Positions 6,359 to 14,350 of a stretch of DNA of 25,608 nt are shown one piece after another. The DNA is from Treponema sp. (lineage in GTDB: Bacteria > Spirochaetota > Spirochaetia > Treponematales > Breznakiellaceae). Positions within the stretch are counted from its first letter, which is position 1, and every line of letters begins with the position of its first letter. The notes under the pieces were generated by a model. The model worked only from the letters and a program-made list of their open reading frames with translations, did no database searches and was not told the origin of the DNA. The translations under genes were made by a program, and so were the position numbers. Location of the stretch: NCBI GenBank assembly GCA_031259035.1, contig JAIRLZ010000223.1, positions 1 to 25,608 of the forward strand, read 5' to 3'.

Positions 6359-7708
6359 ATGAAACAGCAGAAAAACGAAAAGTTTATTCTTATGACTACG
6401 GCGTCTGTGGAAGGGCTGGTTATGAAAATGGCGGCTCCGACCATCACCATTATGCTGGTGTCCGCGATGTACAATATGGCGGACACCTACTTTGTGGGTT
6501 CCCTCGGCACAAGCCAAACCGCCGCGGTGGGGATATCTTTTTCGCTCATGGCTGTCATTCAAGCGATTGGCTTCTTCTTTGGGCAGGGCGCGGGCAACTA
6601 CACATCACGCGCTTTGGGCGAAAAGAACATGCAAGGCGCGGGGCGTATGGCCGCGACCGGCTTTTTCACCGCATTCGGGTTGGGATGCGTTCTCTCCATA
6701 ACCGGCAACCTGTTTCTCACGCCGCTCGCCCGGTTGTTGGGCGCAACAGACACCATGGCGCCGTATGCCCGCGCATACCTGCGGTTCATCCTGCTTGGCG
6801 CTCCCTTTATGATAAGCTCCTTCATGCTGAACAACCTCCTCCGTTTTCAGGGGAACGCATCGCTCTCCATGATCGGCATGGTGACCGGGGCGTTGCTCAA
6901 CGTGGGGTTGGACGCGCTTTTCATATTTGTGTTTCATTTGGGGGTGATGGGCGCATCCCTCGCCACCATGATAAGCCAGATCGCAAGCTGCTCGATCCTC
7001 TTTGTGATATGTTGCGCTGGAAAAGACACGGTACGTATTCTGCCCCTGAATTTCTCTCCCACGCCGTCCGTCTACGCCGAAATAGTGAAGGGCGGACTGC
7101 CTTCCCTTTTACGTCAAGCGCTGATAAGCGTGGCGGCCATTTTCTTAAATCATGCGGCCGGAGGGTTCGGAGATCATACGGTTGCGGCGATCTCCATTGT
7201 CAACCGCGTGACGCTTATATCCGCCTCCGTTGTCTTGGGCGTGGGTCAGGGCTTCCAGCCCGTGTGCGGGTTTAACTACGGGGCGAAAAGATTTGACCGC
7301 GTAAAAAAAGCCTTCTGGTTTTCGGTGCGCTCAACCGCGGTCCTGCTTGCCGCAGTCGCCGCGGCCGCCTTTATATTCGCGCCGCAGATCATCGCGTGGT
7401 TCAGAAAAGACGACGCCGACGTAATCGCAATCGGCGCGCTCGCCCTGCGCTTCCAGTGTTTCGCCCTTCCATTCGGCTCATGGATAGTGCTTAACAACAT
7501 GCTCCTGCAAACCACCGGCAACGCGCTTTCGGCAAGCGTGTTAGCCTTCGCCCGCCAGGGGCTGTTTCTCATCCCGCTGATCTTCATCCTTACGCCGCTC
7601 TTGGGCGTACGGGGCATACAGCTTGCAACCCCCATTGCGGATATATGTACGTTTATATTGGCAATTCCGCTTGGGGTCAAGGCGCTTCGGGAAATGGGGC
7701 GGCGCTGA
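6359..7708 (+). CDS. MATE-family efflux transporter
   Basis: This 449-residue inner-membrane protein has about twelve hydrophobic segments in two homologous halves, as in cation-coupled MATE exporters. The N-terminus PTITIMLVSAMYNMADTYFV matches the first helix of the DinF/NorM type, and GQGFQPVCGFNYGAKRFDRV in the second half is a family signature. Such proteins export cationic drugs or metabolites using H+ or Na+; the substrate is not predictable here. The ATG at 6359 gives a lysine-rich start; the ATG at 6392 (MTTASVEG) is a shorter alternative. Neither has a clear RBS. A hairpin follows the stop. Confidence 0.88.
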   Translation: MKQQKNEKFILMTTASVEGLVMKMAAPTITIMLVSAMYNMADTYFVGSLGTSQTAAVGISFSLMAVIQAIGFFFGQGAGNYTSRALGEKNMQGAGRMAATGFFTAFGLGCVLSITGNLFLTPLARLLGATDTMAPYARAYLRFILLGAPFMISSFMLNNLLRFQGNASLSMIGMVTGALLNVGLDALFIFVFHLGVMGASLATMISQIASCSILFVICCAGKDTVRILPLNFSPTPSVYAEIVKGGLPSLLRQALISVAAIFLNHAAGGFGDHTVAAISIVNRVTLISASVVLGVGQGFQPVCGFNYGAKRFDRVKKAFWFSVRSTAVLLAAVAAAAFIFAPQIIAWFRKDDADVIAIGALALRFQCFALPFGSWIVLNNMLLQTTGNALSASVLAFARQGLFLIPLIFILTPLLGVRGIQLATPIADICTFILAIPLGVKALREMGRR

Positions 7709-7709
7709 A

Positions 7710-7731
7710 AACGGCGAGATTTGCCGCCGTT
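7710..7731 (+). terminator. Short hairpin after MATE gene
   Basis: AACGGCG (7710-7716) is complementary to CGCCGTT (7725-7731), loop 8 nt, starting 2 nt after the stop codon. No T-run is present. Nothing else is seen from 7732 to 7913. Confidence 0.35.
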
Positions 7732-7913
7732 ACCGCTCATAGACGCAGGCGGGAGGAGGCGCCCGGATTCCGCGCTTTACGGGGCGGCAAGGGAGCCGCT
7801 TTTTCTCAAAAATCGTCCGTTATTTCCCATGAATGTTTCCGTTTCATTTTCCCCTCCCGCTTCTTGTTTCGGAGGGTTCTCCTCTGTTGTTTAGGGATAA
7901 GTTCTATGTCGCT

Positions 7914-8252
7914 TCATTTCACGAGAAGAGAAGGCGCGTCCGTTGAAAAAGAAACTTCATTTAAGCCCCCTCTCTGTGAGACGGAAGACAGAATGTTCCG
8001 CAATGCGTTGCCGCTTCCACAGTGGGATTGCACCAGCAGGATATTCTTCTGCAACGCCTTTTTCTTTGCCACAGCGACCATCTCATGCGCCGTAGGGTGA
8101 GTGAAAAGGACAATCAACTCAGGATTGCCAATCAACCTGTCAAGGTTGCTCTTGGGCTGGGTAAAAATCTTCGCCTTGTACGCATATTTCTTGCAGATAG
8201 CTTGGTAATGGCATACCATACAGTCGTTTCCACCAATAATAACCACCTTCAT
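7914..8252 (-). CDS. DUF2325-domain protein
   Basis: This 112-residue protein begins MKVVIIGGNDCMVCHYQAIC and continues with a Rossmann-like alternation of strands and helices: LIVLFTHPTAHEMVAVAKKKA, then a NILLVQSHCGSG segment. That is the DUF2325 pattern, in which the early GGND and the late H-x-G region are conserved. The biochemical role is not established. Four cysteines (two in DCMVC, one in AICK, one in SHCGSG) could bind a metal. The ATG at 8252 is preferred because GGAG lies 6 nt upstream; a GTG at 8267 is possible. It is transcribed away from the origin, probably from the promoter at 8479-8507. Confidence 0.7.
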   Translation of the reverse strand: MKVVIIGGNDCMVCHYQAICKKYAYKAKIFTQPKSNLDRLIGNPELIVLFTHPTAHEMVAVAKKKALQKNILLVQSHCGSGNALRNILSSVSQRGGLNEVSFSTDAPSLLVK

Positions 8253-8288
8253 ACATTGCTCCGGCACATCCGCGCCAGACCTGACTCA

Positions 8289-8456
8289 CAGGGCGCGGCG
8301 CATATATGCCGCGCGGCGTTTGTACTTTTCATACTGCATTCCTTTTTTGATTGCACACAGGCTTTTCCCGCAATCTCCGCGGTTTCCGTACATTCCGCAA
8401 CATCCATTCGGACTCTTGGCGCCGTTGCGTGAGGGACGCCTTTTGCCGCATCTTAA
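8289..8456 (-). other. Cysteine-rich reading frame without a start codon
   Basis: Between the minus-strand promoter and the DUF2325 gene, one minus frame is open from about 8468 to the TGA at 8289. It reads NGCCGMYGNRGDCGKSLC, then a basic tail KKGMQYEKYKRRAAYMRRAL. The CC...C....C spacing looks like a small metal or Fe-S binding peptide, but no ATG, GTG or TTG precedes the cysteines. An ATG (8450) opens in a neighbouring frame, so a frameshift could link them. It may be a decayed small gene or chance. Confidence 0.25.
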
Positions 8457-8457
8457 A

Positions 8458-8507
8458 TAATACTTAACTTATAGTATTAGTATGATTATCTCTATGTTGT
8501 TTGTCAA
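8458..8507 (-). promoter_or_regulatory. Minus-strand promoter with overlapping dyad
   Basis: TTGACA (minus strand, 8502-8507) is followed after 17 nt by CATACT (8479-8484). Just downstream an imperfect dyad with arms TAATAC and GTATTA (8458-8463 and 8474-8479) covers the start-site region and could be an operator. The transcript would lead toward the DUF2325 gene, diverging from dnaA. Confidence 0.45.
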
Positions 8508-8514
8508 GCGCCTT

Positions 8515-8994
8515 ATACGCAACTGCCGGCATTGGAAAAGGATTTGAGAAAAGCGGTTAAGGCAAGGATTAAGCCAGTCCGGCTTTTTTCCGTTCGTGAA
8601 ACCCGCGTCAACAATAGTACGGCTGTATAGTGGTACAGCGTTGTGTATAAATTGTGAATAAATATGCTCGTCTAAGATTCAAAACCGCAAAACAGGAGAA
8701 AAGCCTGTCAAAATTCACAATTCGAATTCTTAAACTCTGTTGATATTTTATTTAATTCATTGTTATACAACATATTAATTTAAAAATCAAAAAATTCCGC
8801 AATCTGATGTGACAAAAACCAGCAAGTATGCTATACTATCAGCGATTGTGCAAAACATGTGAATAGTTGTGAATTTATATAAGGGGAGCATCTGGAAACT
8901 TTTCAGACGCTTCTTGGAAAAAATCGCCTATTCCTTGTAATACGAACAATTACGACAAACCAACCTTCTTCATAGGATACTATAAGGATATATC
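8515..8994. other. oriC: Chromosomal replication origin, upstream part (oriC)
   Basis: This 480-nt gene-free, AT-rich stretch lies before dnaA. Two exact DnaA boxes occur on the minus strand, TTATACACA (8642-8650) and TTATTCACA (8653-8661), starting 11 nt apart, about one helical turn. The octamer ATTCACAA, a relaxed box, recurs at 8652-8659, 8713-8720 and 8868-8875, with a TGTGAATAG variant at 8859-8867. A very AT-rich segment (about 8735-8798) follows the strong boxes and is the best candidate unwinding element. The dnaA promoter and leader occupy the right part. Origin assignment rests on boxes, AT content and gene order; strand skew was not computed. Confidence 0.75.
8809..8837 (+). promoter_or_regulatory. 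dnaA promoter
   Basis: GTGACA (8809-8814), 17-nt spacer, TATACT (8832-8837). Transcription would start at about 8844, giving a leader of about 150 nt that contains two weak DnaA boxes (8859-8877). DnaA could bind these to repress its own transcription. Confidence 0.65.
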
Positions 8995-10449
8995 ATGGCG
9001 GATTGGGATTACGAATTTTTTTGGAAAGAAACCTTGAATCAAATGTATGAGGAACTCGGCGAACAGGAATTTTCACGCTGGTTCACCCTGCTGGAGTATC
9101 GGGGCGCAACGGAAAACACTATTATGCTGGGCGTACCATCAAATTTTTACCGTGAAGAAGTGAAACGGCGGTATAAAATCCGCATTGAAGAAAAGCTCAA
9201 GCTGATAATAGAAAAAGATATGACGCTTGTTTTTGAGATTGTTCAGCAACAACCCAAAAAAACAACGATTCAATCGCCTCCGGCGCCTCAAGAAACCAAA
9301 CCATCCGGTGAATTCAAAGAAAAAATGGAGCGGCGGGACGGCGATTTCTCAAATCAGACGAGAAACTCAGACGTTCCAAAATCTCAGCCTGTGCATAATA
9401 CAACAAAGCGTCATCCGCAACTAAAACTGGATTACAACTTCGACGCCTATGTCATCGGAGACAACAACAGTTTCGCGGCGAACGCGGCGCTGGCAATAGC
9501 GAAGAATCCGGGCGTCACCTACAATCCATTTTTCTTGTACGGCGGCGTAGGACTCGGAAAAACGCACCTATTGCAGGCAATCGGCAACTATGTGTACGCC
9601 CACACTCCTGACACAAAAATTGTGTATATCAACACCGAAGCCTTCCTCAACGAGTATGTCGACGCTCTTAAAGAAAAAACCATGAGTTCCTTCAAAAAAA
9701 AATACCGGTATGTTGACGTGCTGCTTATGGACGACATTCATTTTGTACAGGAAAAAGAAGGGCTTCAAGAAGAGCTTTTTCATACGTTCAACGCCTTGTA
9801 CGAATCAAACAAGCAGATCGTTTTCACGTGCGACCGCCCGGCTGCGGAATTGAAAAAAATTTCAGACCGCTTGCGCTCCCGGTTTGAACGGGGTCTCAAC
9901 ATCGATCTCCAGCCGCCAAATTACGAGACCCGCTACGCCATTCTTAAAAAAAAGGCGGAGTCGAAAAATGTACCTATTCCCGATGAGGTGCTCGCGCTTA
10001 TAAGCAAAAACGTCTCTTCAAATGTTCGTGATCTTGAAGCCGCCCTCACCACCTTGATAGCCTATGCGGATCTGGTGGGAAAGACCATCACCGTCGAGAC
10101 TGCGCGGCAACAGCTCAAAGACGTATTCGCGGCTCCCAAGCAGACCAATATGTCTATAGACATTATTCAGCGGGTGGTGTCGGAACATTTCAAAATAACG
10201 CCCAATGATCTGAAAGGAAAGAAAAAGTCCCAGAATGTGGTGTTTCCGCGCCAGCTCGCCATCTATATTTCCCGTGAAATCACCGAATTCTCCACAACCG
10301 AGATAGGGCAGGCTTTCGGCGGGCGGGATCATACAACCGCGATGCATTCATGCAACAAAATCAAAGAGCGTATACAAGCGGACCCTACGCTTGATTCAAC
10401 CATACAAAGCCTTATCAGAATGATAAAGGAGTATAACGCCAAAACGTAA
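8995..10449 (+). CDS. dnaA: Chromosomal replication initiator DnaA
   Basis: DnaA binds DnaA boxes at oriC, forms an ATP-dependent filament, opens the duplex and recruits helicase. The 484 residues show all four domains. Domain I (about 1-85) has FWKETLNQMYEELGEQEFSRW. A variable Pro/Gln-rich linker follows (about 86-150). The AAA+ domain III has Walker A GGVGLGKTH (183-191), Walker B VLLMDDIHF and the RLRSRFERG sensor/arginine region. Domain IV ends with GGRDHTTAMHSCNKI, the signature contacting the box. Length is normal. AAGGA 6 nt before ATG 8995 fixes the start. It is the first gene of the dnaA-dnaN-recF-DUF721 cluster, separated from dnaN by 274 nt holding a palindromic element and another DnaA box. 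Confidence 0.98.
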   Translation: MADWDYEFFWKETLNQMYEELGEQEFSRWFTLLEYRGATENTIMLGVPSNFYREEVKRRYKIRIEEKLKLIIEKDMTLVFEIVQQQPKKTTIQSPPAPQETKPSGEFKEKMERRDGDFSNQTRNSDVPKSQPVHNTTKRHPQLKLDYNFDAYVIGDNNSFAANAALAIAKNPGVTYNPFFLYGGVGLGKTHLLQAIGNYVYAHTPDTKIVYINTEAFLNEYVDALKEKTMSSFKKKYRYVDVLLMDDIHFVQEKEGLQEELFHTFNALYESNKQIVFTCDRPAAELKKISDRLRSRFERGLNIDLQPPNYETRYAILKKKAESKNVPIPDEVLALISKNVSSNVRDLEAALTTLIAYADLVGKTITVETARQQLKDVFAAPKQTNMSIDIIQRVVSEHFKITPNDLKGKKKSQNVVFPRQLAIYISREITEFSTTEIGQAFGGRDHTTAMHSCNKIKERIQADPTLDSTIQSLIRMIKEYNAKT

Positions 10450-10454
10450 CAATA

Positions 10455-10491
10455 GAGGCTGTTCCAAAACTTCAGTTTTTGGAACTGGCTC
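10455..10491. repeat. GTTCCAAAAC palindromic element (after dnaA)
   Basis: This short-form copy starts 6 nt after the dnaA stop: the left arm GAGGCTGTTCCAAAAC, a 4-nt TTCA loop, and a right arm with one extra T and two mismatches. The same TTCA loop occurs at 19904-19935. It would form a strong hairpin at the 3' end of the dnaA mRNA and may terminate or attenuate it. Confidence 0.8.
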
Positions 10492-10723
10492 AAATATCAC
10501 TTGTAAATTTGTGAATTCTTATGTATAATATGGTAAAACCAGTGTATTTATAAAAAAAACGGCGAGTACTGTGGAAGGAAAGAAGTCTTTTCCAAAATTT
10601 GTGCAAGCCGCAACAGTTTGAGTCAAAATGAGATAGACGCCTTATACACATGTTATGGCATCTTATTATTACTATTATTATATATATATAAATTTTTATA
10701 ATAGTAAGAGAAAGGAGAAAGAA
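10492..10723. other. dnaA-dnaN intergenic origin segment with DnaA box and TA-rich tract
   Basis: TTATACACA at 10642-10650 is an exact DnaA box, and ATTCACAA appears inverted at 10509-10516. A low-complexity TA tract (about 10662-10702), built of TAT triplets and TA dinucleotides, follows 12 nt after the exact box, a layout suitable for strand opening. The segment also carries the dnaN leader with AAGGAG at 10712-10717. The origin may thus be bipartite around dnaA, as in several bacteria. Confidence 0.55.
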
Positions 10724-11821
10724 ATGAAATTTTCTTGCGAGCGGAGTGTTCTGCTTAAAGAGATCGGGATAGCCCAGGAGATCATCGCTTCAAAAAACGC
10801 CATCTCCATCCTGTCAAATATTTATATTGAAGCGGCGAATGACGCGCTGGTCATCAAAGCCACCGATATAAAGGTCAACTTTGAGACAAAGGTTCCGGTC
10901 TCCGTGATAGAACCGGGCGCCGCGACCGTGTTTTGTGATAAATTTTTGGGCATTTTAGCTTCCATACCGGAAGGAGAATTGGAATTTGAGCATGTTGACA
11001 CGATGGTCATCATAAAGCCGGCGACCAAGAAGGTTAAGTTCCAGCTTAGAAGCATCGCCTCCGAAAATTTTCCCGTGTTTCCAGAGCCAAATGAAAAATC
11101 GTTTTTTTCCGCGCCTATAAAAAATTTTAAGGAAATGATACACCAAACCGTATTCGCGGTTTCCGATGACGAGTCTCGCTATTTTATGACCGGCGTTTTG
11201 TTTGAAAAGGACGGTTCCAAAGTGAATATGGTGGCGACGGACGGCAGACGGCTCGCTTTTATAAGCAAGGAAATTGATGATGACGCGCCTGATTTCTCCG
11301 GCGTTATTGTGCCGCCGAAGATCCTCAACATCATTATGAAACGAGCGGGAGACGAGGGTCTCATCTCGATTTCCGTTACGGATAAGATCATTTTTATGCG
11401 TTTCGGTTCATACAACCTTTCATCTGTTTTGATTGAAGGGCAGTTCCCAAACTACCACCGCGTTATTCCTGAAAACCACGAGTATAGCTTTACCTTAAAC
11501 CGCATAGAGACCCTTGACGCCCTCAAGCGCGTGTCGCTTTTTGTTGAGAAATCGCACCGCATCTATTTGAGCTTGACGCCCGGCGTACTTGCGATAGCGT
11601 CTGAAGAAAGCGAACTCGGCGTTGCGAATGAAGAGATTCCGTGCAAATACGACGGAAACGCCGTCTCAATCGCCATGAATTACCGGTATGTGGAAGAACC
11701 GTTCAAGGTGATAAGCGACAACGATATAAGCGTCTATTTCACCGACCCAAGCAAAGCGGTGACTATTAAACCGGAGCCGGAAAGCGACTTCTTGCATGTT
11801 GTGATGCCCATGCAGCCTTAG
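10724..11821 (+). CDS. dnaN: DNA polymerase III sliding clamp, beta subunit
   Basis: The beta clamp encircles DNA as a dimer and tethers polymerase III and repair factors. The 365-residue product has the usual length and three-part repeated fold: KFSCERSVLLKEIGIAQEII at the start, ATDIKV early, MVATDGRRLAFISK in the middle, and the closing ESDFLHVVMPMQP (M-P-M-x at the very end as in other clamps). The ATG at 10724 is chosen because AAGGAG sits 6 nt upstream. An in-frame ATG at 10655 would add a run of tyrosines translated from the TA tract and is rejected. recF follows after 8 nt, so the two are probably co-transcribed. Confidence 0.97.
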   Translation: MKFSCERSVLLKEIGIAQEIIASKNAISILSNIYIEAANDALVIKATDIKVNFETKVPVSVIEPGAATVFCDKFLGILASIPEGELEFEHVDTMVIIKPATKKVKFQLRSIASENFPVFPEPNEKSFFSAPIKNFKEMIHQTVFAVSDDESRYFMTGVLFEKDGSKVNMVATDGRRLAFISKEIDDDAPDFSGVIVPPKILNIIMKRAGDEGLISISVTDKIIFMRFGSYNLSSVLIEGQFPNYHRVIPENHEYSFTLNRIETLDALKRVSLFVEKSHRIYLSLTPGVLAIASEESELGVANEEIPCKYDGNAVSIAMNYRYVEEPFKVISDNDISVYFTDPSKAVTIKPEPESDFLHVVMPMQP

Positions 11822-11829
11822 TCAGCGGC

Positions 11830-13089
11830 ATGCGTATATCATCGCTGCGCTTTATTTCTTTCAGAAATTTGCGGGATGTTGAAGTTGACACTCACGCGAA
11901 GGATGTTTTTTTAGTTGGCGAAAATGGGCAGGGAAAGACCAATTTTCTTGAAGGCATCTATTTCTGCTCGTACGCTTCATCGTTTCGTTCGGTGAATGAC
12001 CGGGAGCTTATTCGTAAAAATGAGCGCGTCTCCAACGATGCGGCTGGAGACGCCGAAAACGCCGGAGACCTTGAAGAGAAAAAAAGCAAAGGCTGTTCGG
12101 CGCTGGCGCGATTTGCCGCTCAGGGTGAGCGGAATGTACAGAACGCGCCGGCGCAAAATGCGCCAACGCTCTATAAAAAAATTCTGGTGAAAATAGAAAA
12201 CAGCCGCAAGACCGTCGTCGTTGATGGAAAAAAAGTCGAAGACCGGAAAGATATCATTTCTATAATGCCGTGCATTGTGTTTTGCCATGAAGATATGATC
12301 TTCGCCGCAGGCGTTCCAGAAGACAGACGCTGGTTTTTCGATCAAAGCCAGAGCCTCTATGATCCCGTTTATCTGGACGATCTCCGCAATTACCGGAAAA
12401 TTCTCAAAACCAGAAATAGCGTACTGAAAGACTATGAAAGCGGCGCTTCCCATACAATGCGGATGCTTGACGCGCTCGATCCGCAGTTGGCGAAATACGG
12501 CGTGAATATTATGAAGAAACGCGCCGGCGCGGCGCGGCTTTTTTCACAGACGTTTACGCCGCTTTATACGTACGTTGCGGGTATTGGCGATATTGAAGTG
12601 CGGTACATTCCTTCATGGAACGCACGGCAAAGCCGTGGCGCGGCGTCAGATTCAGTCGAAGAGTCCCTTTGTGATGGTGAAGAGCTGGAGGAAGAAGCGA
12701 TTATTGAGTTGTTGAAAAAACGCCGCGAAGGAGACGTTTCTTTTGGCGCTACAAGGATGGGACCCCACCGCGACAAATACGTGTTTACCTGCGGCGGCGC
12801 TGATTTTGCAAGAAACGCTTCCACAGGCCAGCGTCGGCTTCTTGTTTTGTTGCTGCGTGTCGCGGAAGCGAAGCGGTTTTCGGACATGAGCGGAAGAAAG
12901 CCGGTTTTGTTGTTGGACGATGTGCTTTTGGAGCTGGACCCGGAAAAACGCCGCAGGTTTCTTGAAGTTTTGCCTGAATATAATCAGGCGTTTTACACGT
13001 TTTTGCCGGAAGAGCCATACCAGCGGTATCGGACGGCTGACACGATTGTCTATACCATGTCCTGCGGCAGTCTCTCAAGGATGGAATGA
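11830..13089 (+). CDS. recF: DNA replication/repair protein RecF
   Basis: RecF is an SMC-like ATPase that helps load RecA at gaps. Walker A (GENGQGKT, residues 30-37), the signature STGQRRLLVLLLRVAEA and Walker B VLLLDDVLLELD are intact. The N-terminal MRISSLRFISFRNL is typical. At 419 residues it exceeds the usual 360 or so, owing to charged, Ala/Asn-rich insertions between residues 71 and 113 (DAENAGDLEEKKS, then NVQNAPAQNAP) and an acidic insertion in the middle (SVEESLCDGEELEEEA). It lies 8 nt after dnaN and overlaps the next gene at its stop (ATGATGA). Confidence 0.95.
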   Translation: MRISSLRFISFRNLRDVEVDTHAKDVFLVGENGQGKTNFLEGIYFCSYASSFRSVNDRELIRKNERVSNDAAGDAENAGDLEEKKSKGCSALARFAAQGERNVQNAPAQNAPTLYKKILVKIENSRKTVVVDGKKVEDRKDIISIMPCIVFCHEDMIFAAGVPEDRRWFFDQSQSLYDPVYLDDLRNYRKILKTRNSVLKDYESGASHTMRMLDALDPQLAKYGVNIMKKRAGAARLFSQTFTPLYTYVAGIGDIEVRYIPSWNARQSRGAASDSVEESLCDGEELEEEAIIELLKKRREGDVSFGATRMGPHRDKYVFTCGGADFARNASTGQRRLLVLLLRVAEAKRFSDMSGRKPVLLLDDVLLELDPEKRRRFLEVLPEYNQAFYTFLPEEPYQRYRTADTIVYTMSCGSLSRME

Positions 13090-13574
13090 TGAAAAAGGCG
13101 GGTGATCTTCTTCCAGTTTTTTTCGATGAATACACCGGCGGGCGCAATGCCCGCAGCATTTCGAAGGTATTCACCTCGTGGGCTGCCGTCGCCAGAGAGC
13201 GGCGAATCCCGGCGGCGGTGGATCACGCCCAAATTGTTGAGCTTGAGCGAAATATTGTGCTTATTGAGGCGGATCATCCGGGGTGGATACAGATATTACA
13301 GACCAAACAGCACGAGCTTTTGGAGAGTTTCCAGCGGCGGTTTCCAGAATTGACCATCAATGGCGTTTCATTCCGCTTGAGCAGAGGCGCGATACAGGCG
13401 CGTGAGGATGATGGCGCGGACAAAGCGGGCGGCGTGGACGAAGACTTGGGCGTTTCTGAAGTGGGCGCCGCATACGCAACGCCAGCGGCGCCGCCAACCG
13501 ATGTGTTGTCGAAAATTGAAAACAGCGAGGCGTTTAAGAAACTTGTGTCAAATTTTGAAAAAGGGAAACTATAA
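13086..13574 (+). CDS. DUF721 protein (DciA-like)
   Basis: This 162-residue protein has a DUF721 core: ISKVFTSWAAVARERRIPAA, then LIEADHPGWIQILQTKQHEL and the short strand INGVSFRL. DUF721 includes DciA, which helps load the replicative helicase in bacteria without DnaC. Treponemes carry such a gene after recF, so a role in initiation is a fair inference. The C-terminal third is longer than the core needs: an Ala/Asp/Gly-rich linker, then a charged helix ending in FEKGKL. The start overlaps the recF stop by 4 nt (translational coupling); the ATG repeats, so initiation at 13089 is also possible. A 53-codon ORF follows after 1 nt. Confidence 0.8.
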   Translation: MMKKAGDLLPVFFDEYTGGRNARSISKVFTSWAAVARERRIPAAVDHAQIVELERNIVLIEADHPGWIQILQTKQHELLESFQRRFPELTINGVSFRLSRGAIQAREDDGADKAGGVDEDLGVSEVGAAYATPAAPPTDVLSKIENSEAFKKLVSNFEKGKL

Positions 13575-13575
13575 C

Positions 13576-13737
13576 ATGAATGGATATACCTATATGATTG
13601 CGGAAGGATTAAGCGGAGCCATTCCTGCCGCCATAAGCATTGCGGAGAAACAATTCGGCTTTGGTCTCGATTCTGAACGTGTTTGCTACCCCCTAATTGG
13701 CGTCCTACCGGCGGCGGGGCTGTACAGCTGTTTCTGA
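13576..13737 (+). CDS. Small hypothetical protein (53 aa)
   Basis: This ORF begins 1 nt after the DUF721 stop, with GGGAAA about 9 nt upstream as a weak RBS. The product starts MNGYTYMIAEGLSGAIPAAI, has a mildly hydrophobic first half and ends PAAGLYSCF. No family is recognised. It occupies the place where gyrase genes are often found in related genomes and could be a decayed end of something longer. The tight spacing suggests translational coupling, but coding status is uncertain. Confidence 0.4.
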   Translation: MNGYTYMIAEGLSGAIPAAISIAEKQFGFGLDSERVCYPLIGVLPAAGLYSCF

Positions 13738-13875
13738 AACCGGCGACAACCCTTTTCGGCGCATTGTCATTAAATTGGCAATTTATTCAAGGAGAGAGGG
13801 TGTAATATCCCGCCGCTCTGCGCTAAACTTGATTCGCGCATGTCTTTATATTCTATTTCCGGGCGAATTGATTCC

Positions 13876-14086
13876 GTTCAGATGCGAATCGCCGGAGTTC
13901 TGAACTCCGATCTCCAAGTTAAAGGATAAAGGTCTGCGGTTAAAAGCAAAAAGTCCCATGTTAAAGGATATAGGTTTCAGGTTGAAAGGCAAGAGACCCA
14001 GGTTGAAAACACCGGCGCCGAAGATCCGAACTGGAAGTTTTGAGCTTTGAGACGGGGATGCCGGAGTTCAGACGCGGCCCGCAAAC
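13876..14086 (+). repeat. Decayed 21-bp tandem array (heptad-coding)
   Basis: About ten units of 21 nt run head to tail, most beginning GTT: starts at 13876, 13897, 13918, 13939, 13960, 13981, 14002 and 14023, then a 22-nt unit and a last GTTCAGACGCGG unit at 14066. Units 3-6 also show a 42-nt higher-order period (13918-13959 against 13960-14001). One frame gives heptads such as LKDKGLR and LKAKSPM but is broken by TGA in unit 2 and unit 9. No start codon or RBS is linked to it. Confidence 0.65.
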
Positions 14087-14124
14087 GCGGCCGCTGGCGA
14101 ACCGGCCAAATTCCCTCGTAAAAA

Positions 14125-14169
14125 GAGCCTTTCCCAAAACGCGCGGAGCGGCAGTTTTGGGAAAGGCTC
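14125..14169. repeat. GTTCCAAAAC-family palindrome, TTCCC variant
   Basis: GAGCCTTTCCCAAAAC (14125-14140) is exactly mirrored at 14154-14169 around a 13-nt GC-rich loop. Compared with the other copies the arm reads TTTCCC instead of TGTTCC, and both arms carry the change, so pairing has been conserved. Confidence 0.8.
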
Positions 14170-14200
14170 AAAATTCATACAAATTTTTGTTTGAAACTGA

Positions 14201-14228
14201 TTGACATTCGCATGTCCTATGATATACT
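14201..14228 (+). promoter_or_regulatory. Promoter of the poly-C lipoprotein gene
   Basis: TTGACA (14201-14206), 16-nt spacer, TATACT (14223-14228). The start site would be near 14235, giving a leader of about 115 nt before ATG 14351. The leader contains a 5-bp hairpin (TCAGG 14280-14284 with CCTGA 14297-14301) and two AGAGAG-type purine runs; no known riboswitch is recognised. Confidence 0.75.
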
Positions 14229-14350
14229 GGAATTATGCAATAAATCCGCCCTATGCGTTAGGCGTGGGCGCCAGGGGGATCAGGAGTTTGGTTCCGCCTG
14301 ACGAAAACCCTCTTCTTGCGGAGAGAGACTATTTTTTTTAGGAGAGAGCT

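Noticed and set aside
6319..7275. A 318-codon plus-strand ORF
   Set aside because: It overlaps the MATE gene in another frame, rich in Arg, His and Gly with no membrane pattern; a shadow.
10655..10723. N-terminal extension of DnaN from ATG 10655
   Set aside because: It would translate the TA-rich tract into a run of tyrosines and overlaps an exact DnaA box; ATG 10724 has a good RBS and matches the family start.
13876..14086. CRISPR array
   Set aside because: The units are 21 nt with no separate spacers, no conserved repeat and no cas genes; it is a degenerate tandem repeat.
14235..14340. Riboswitch in the leader of the poly-C gene
   Set aside because: Only short hairpins are present and no known riboswitch core could be matched.
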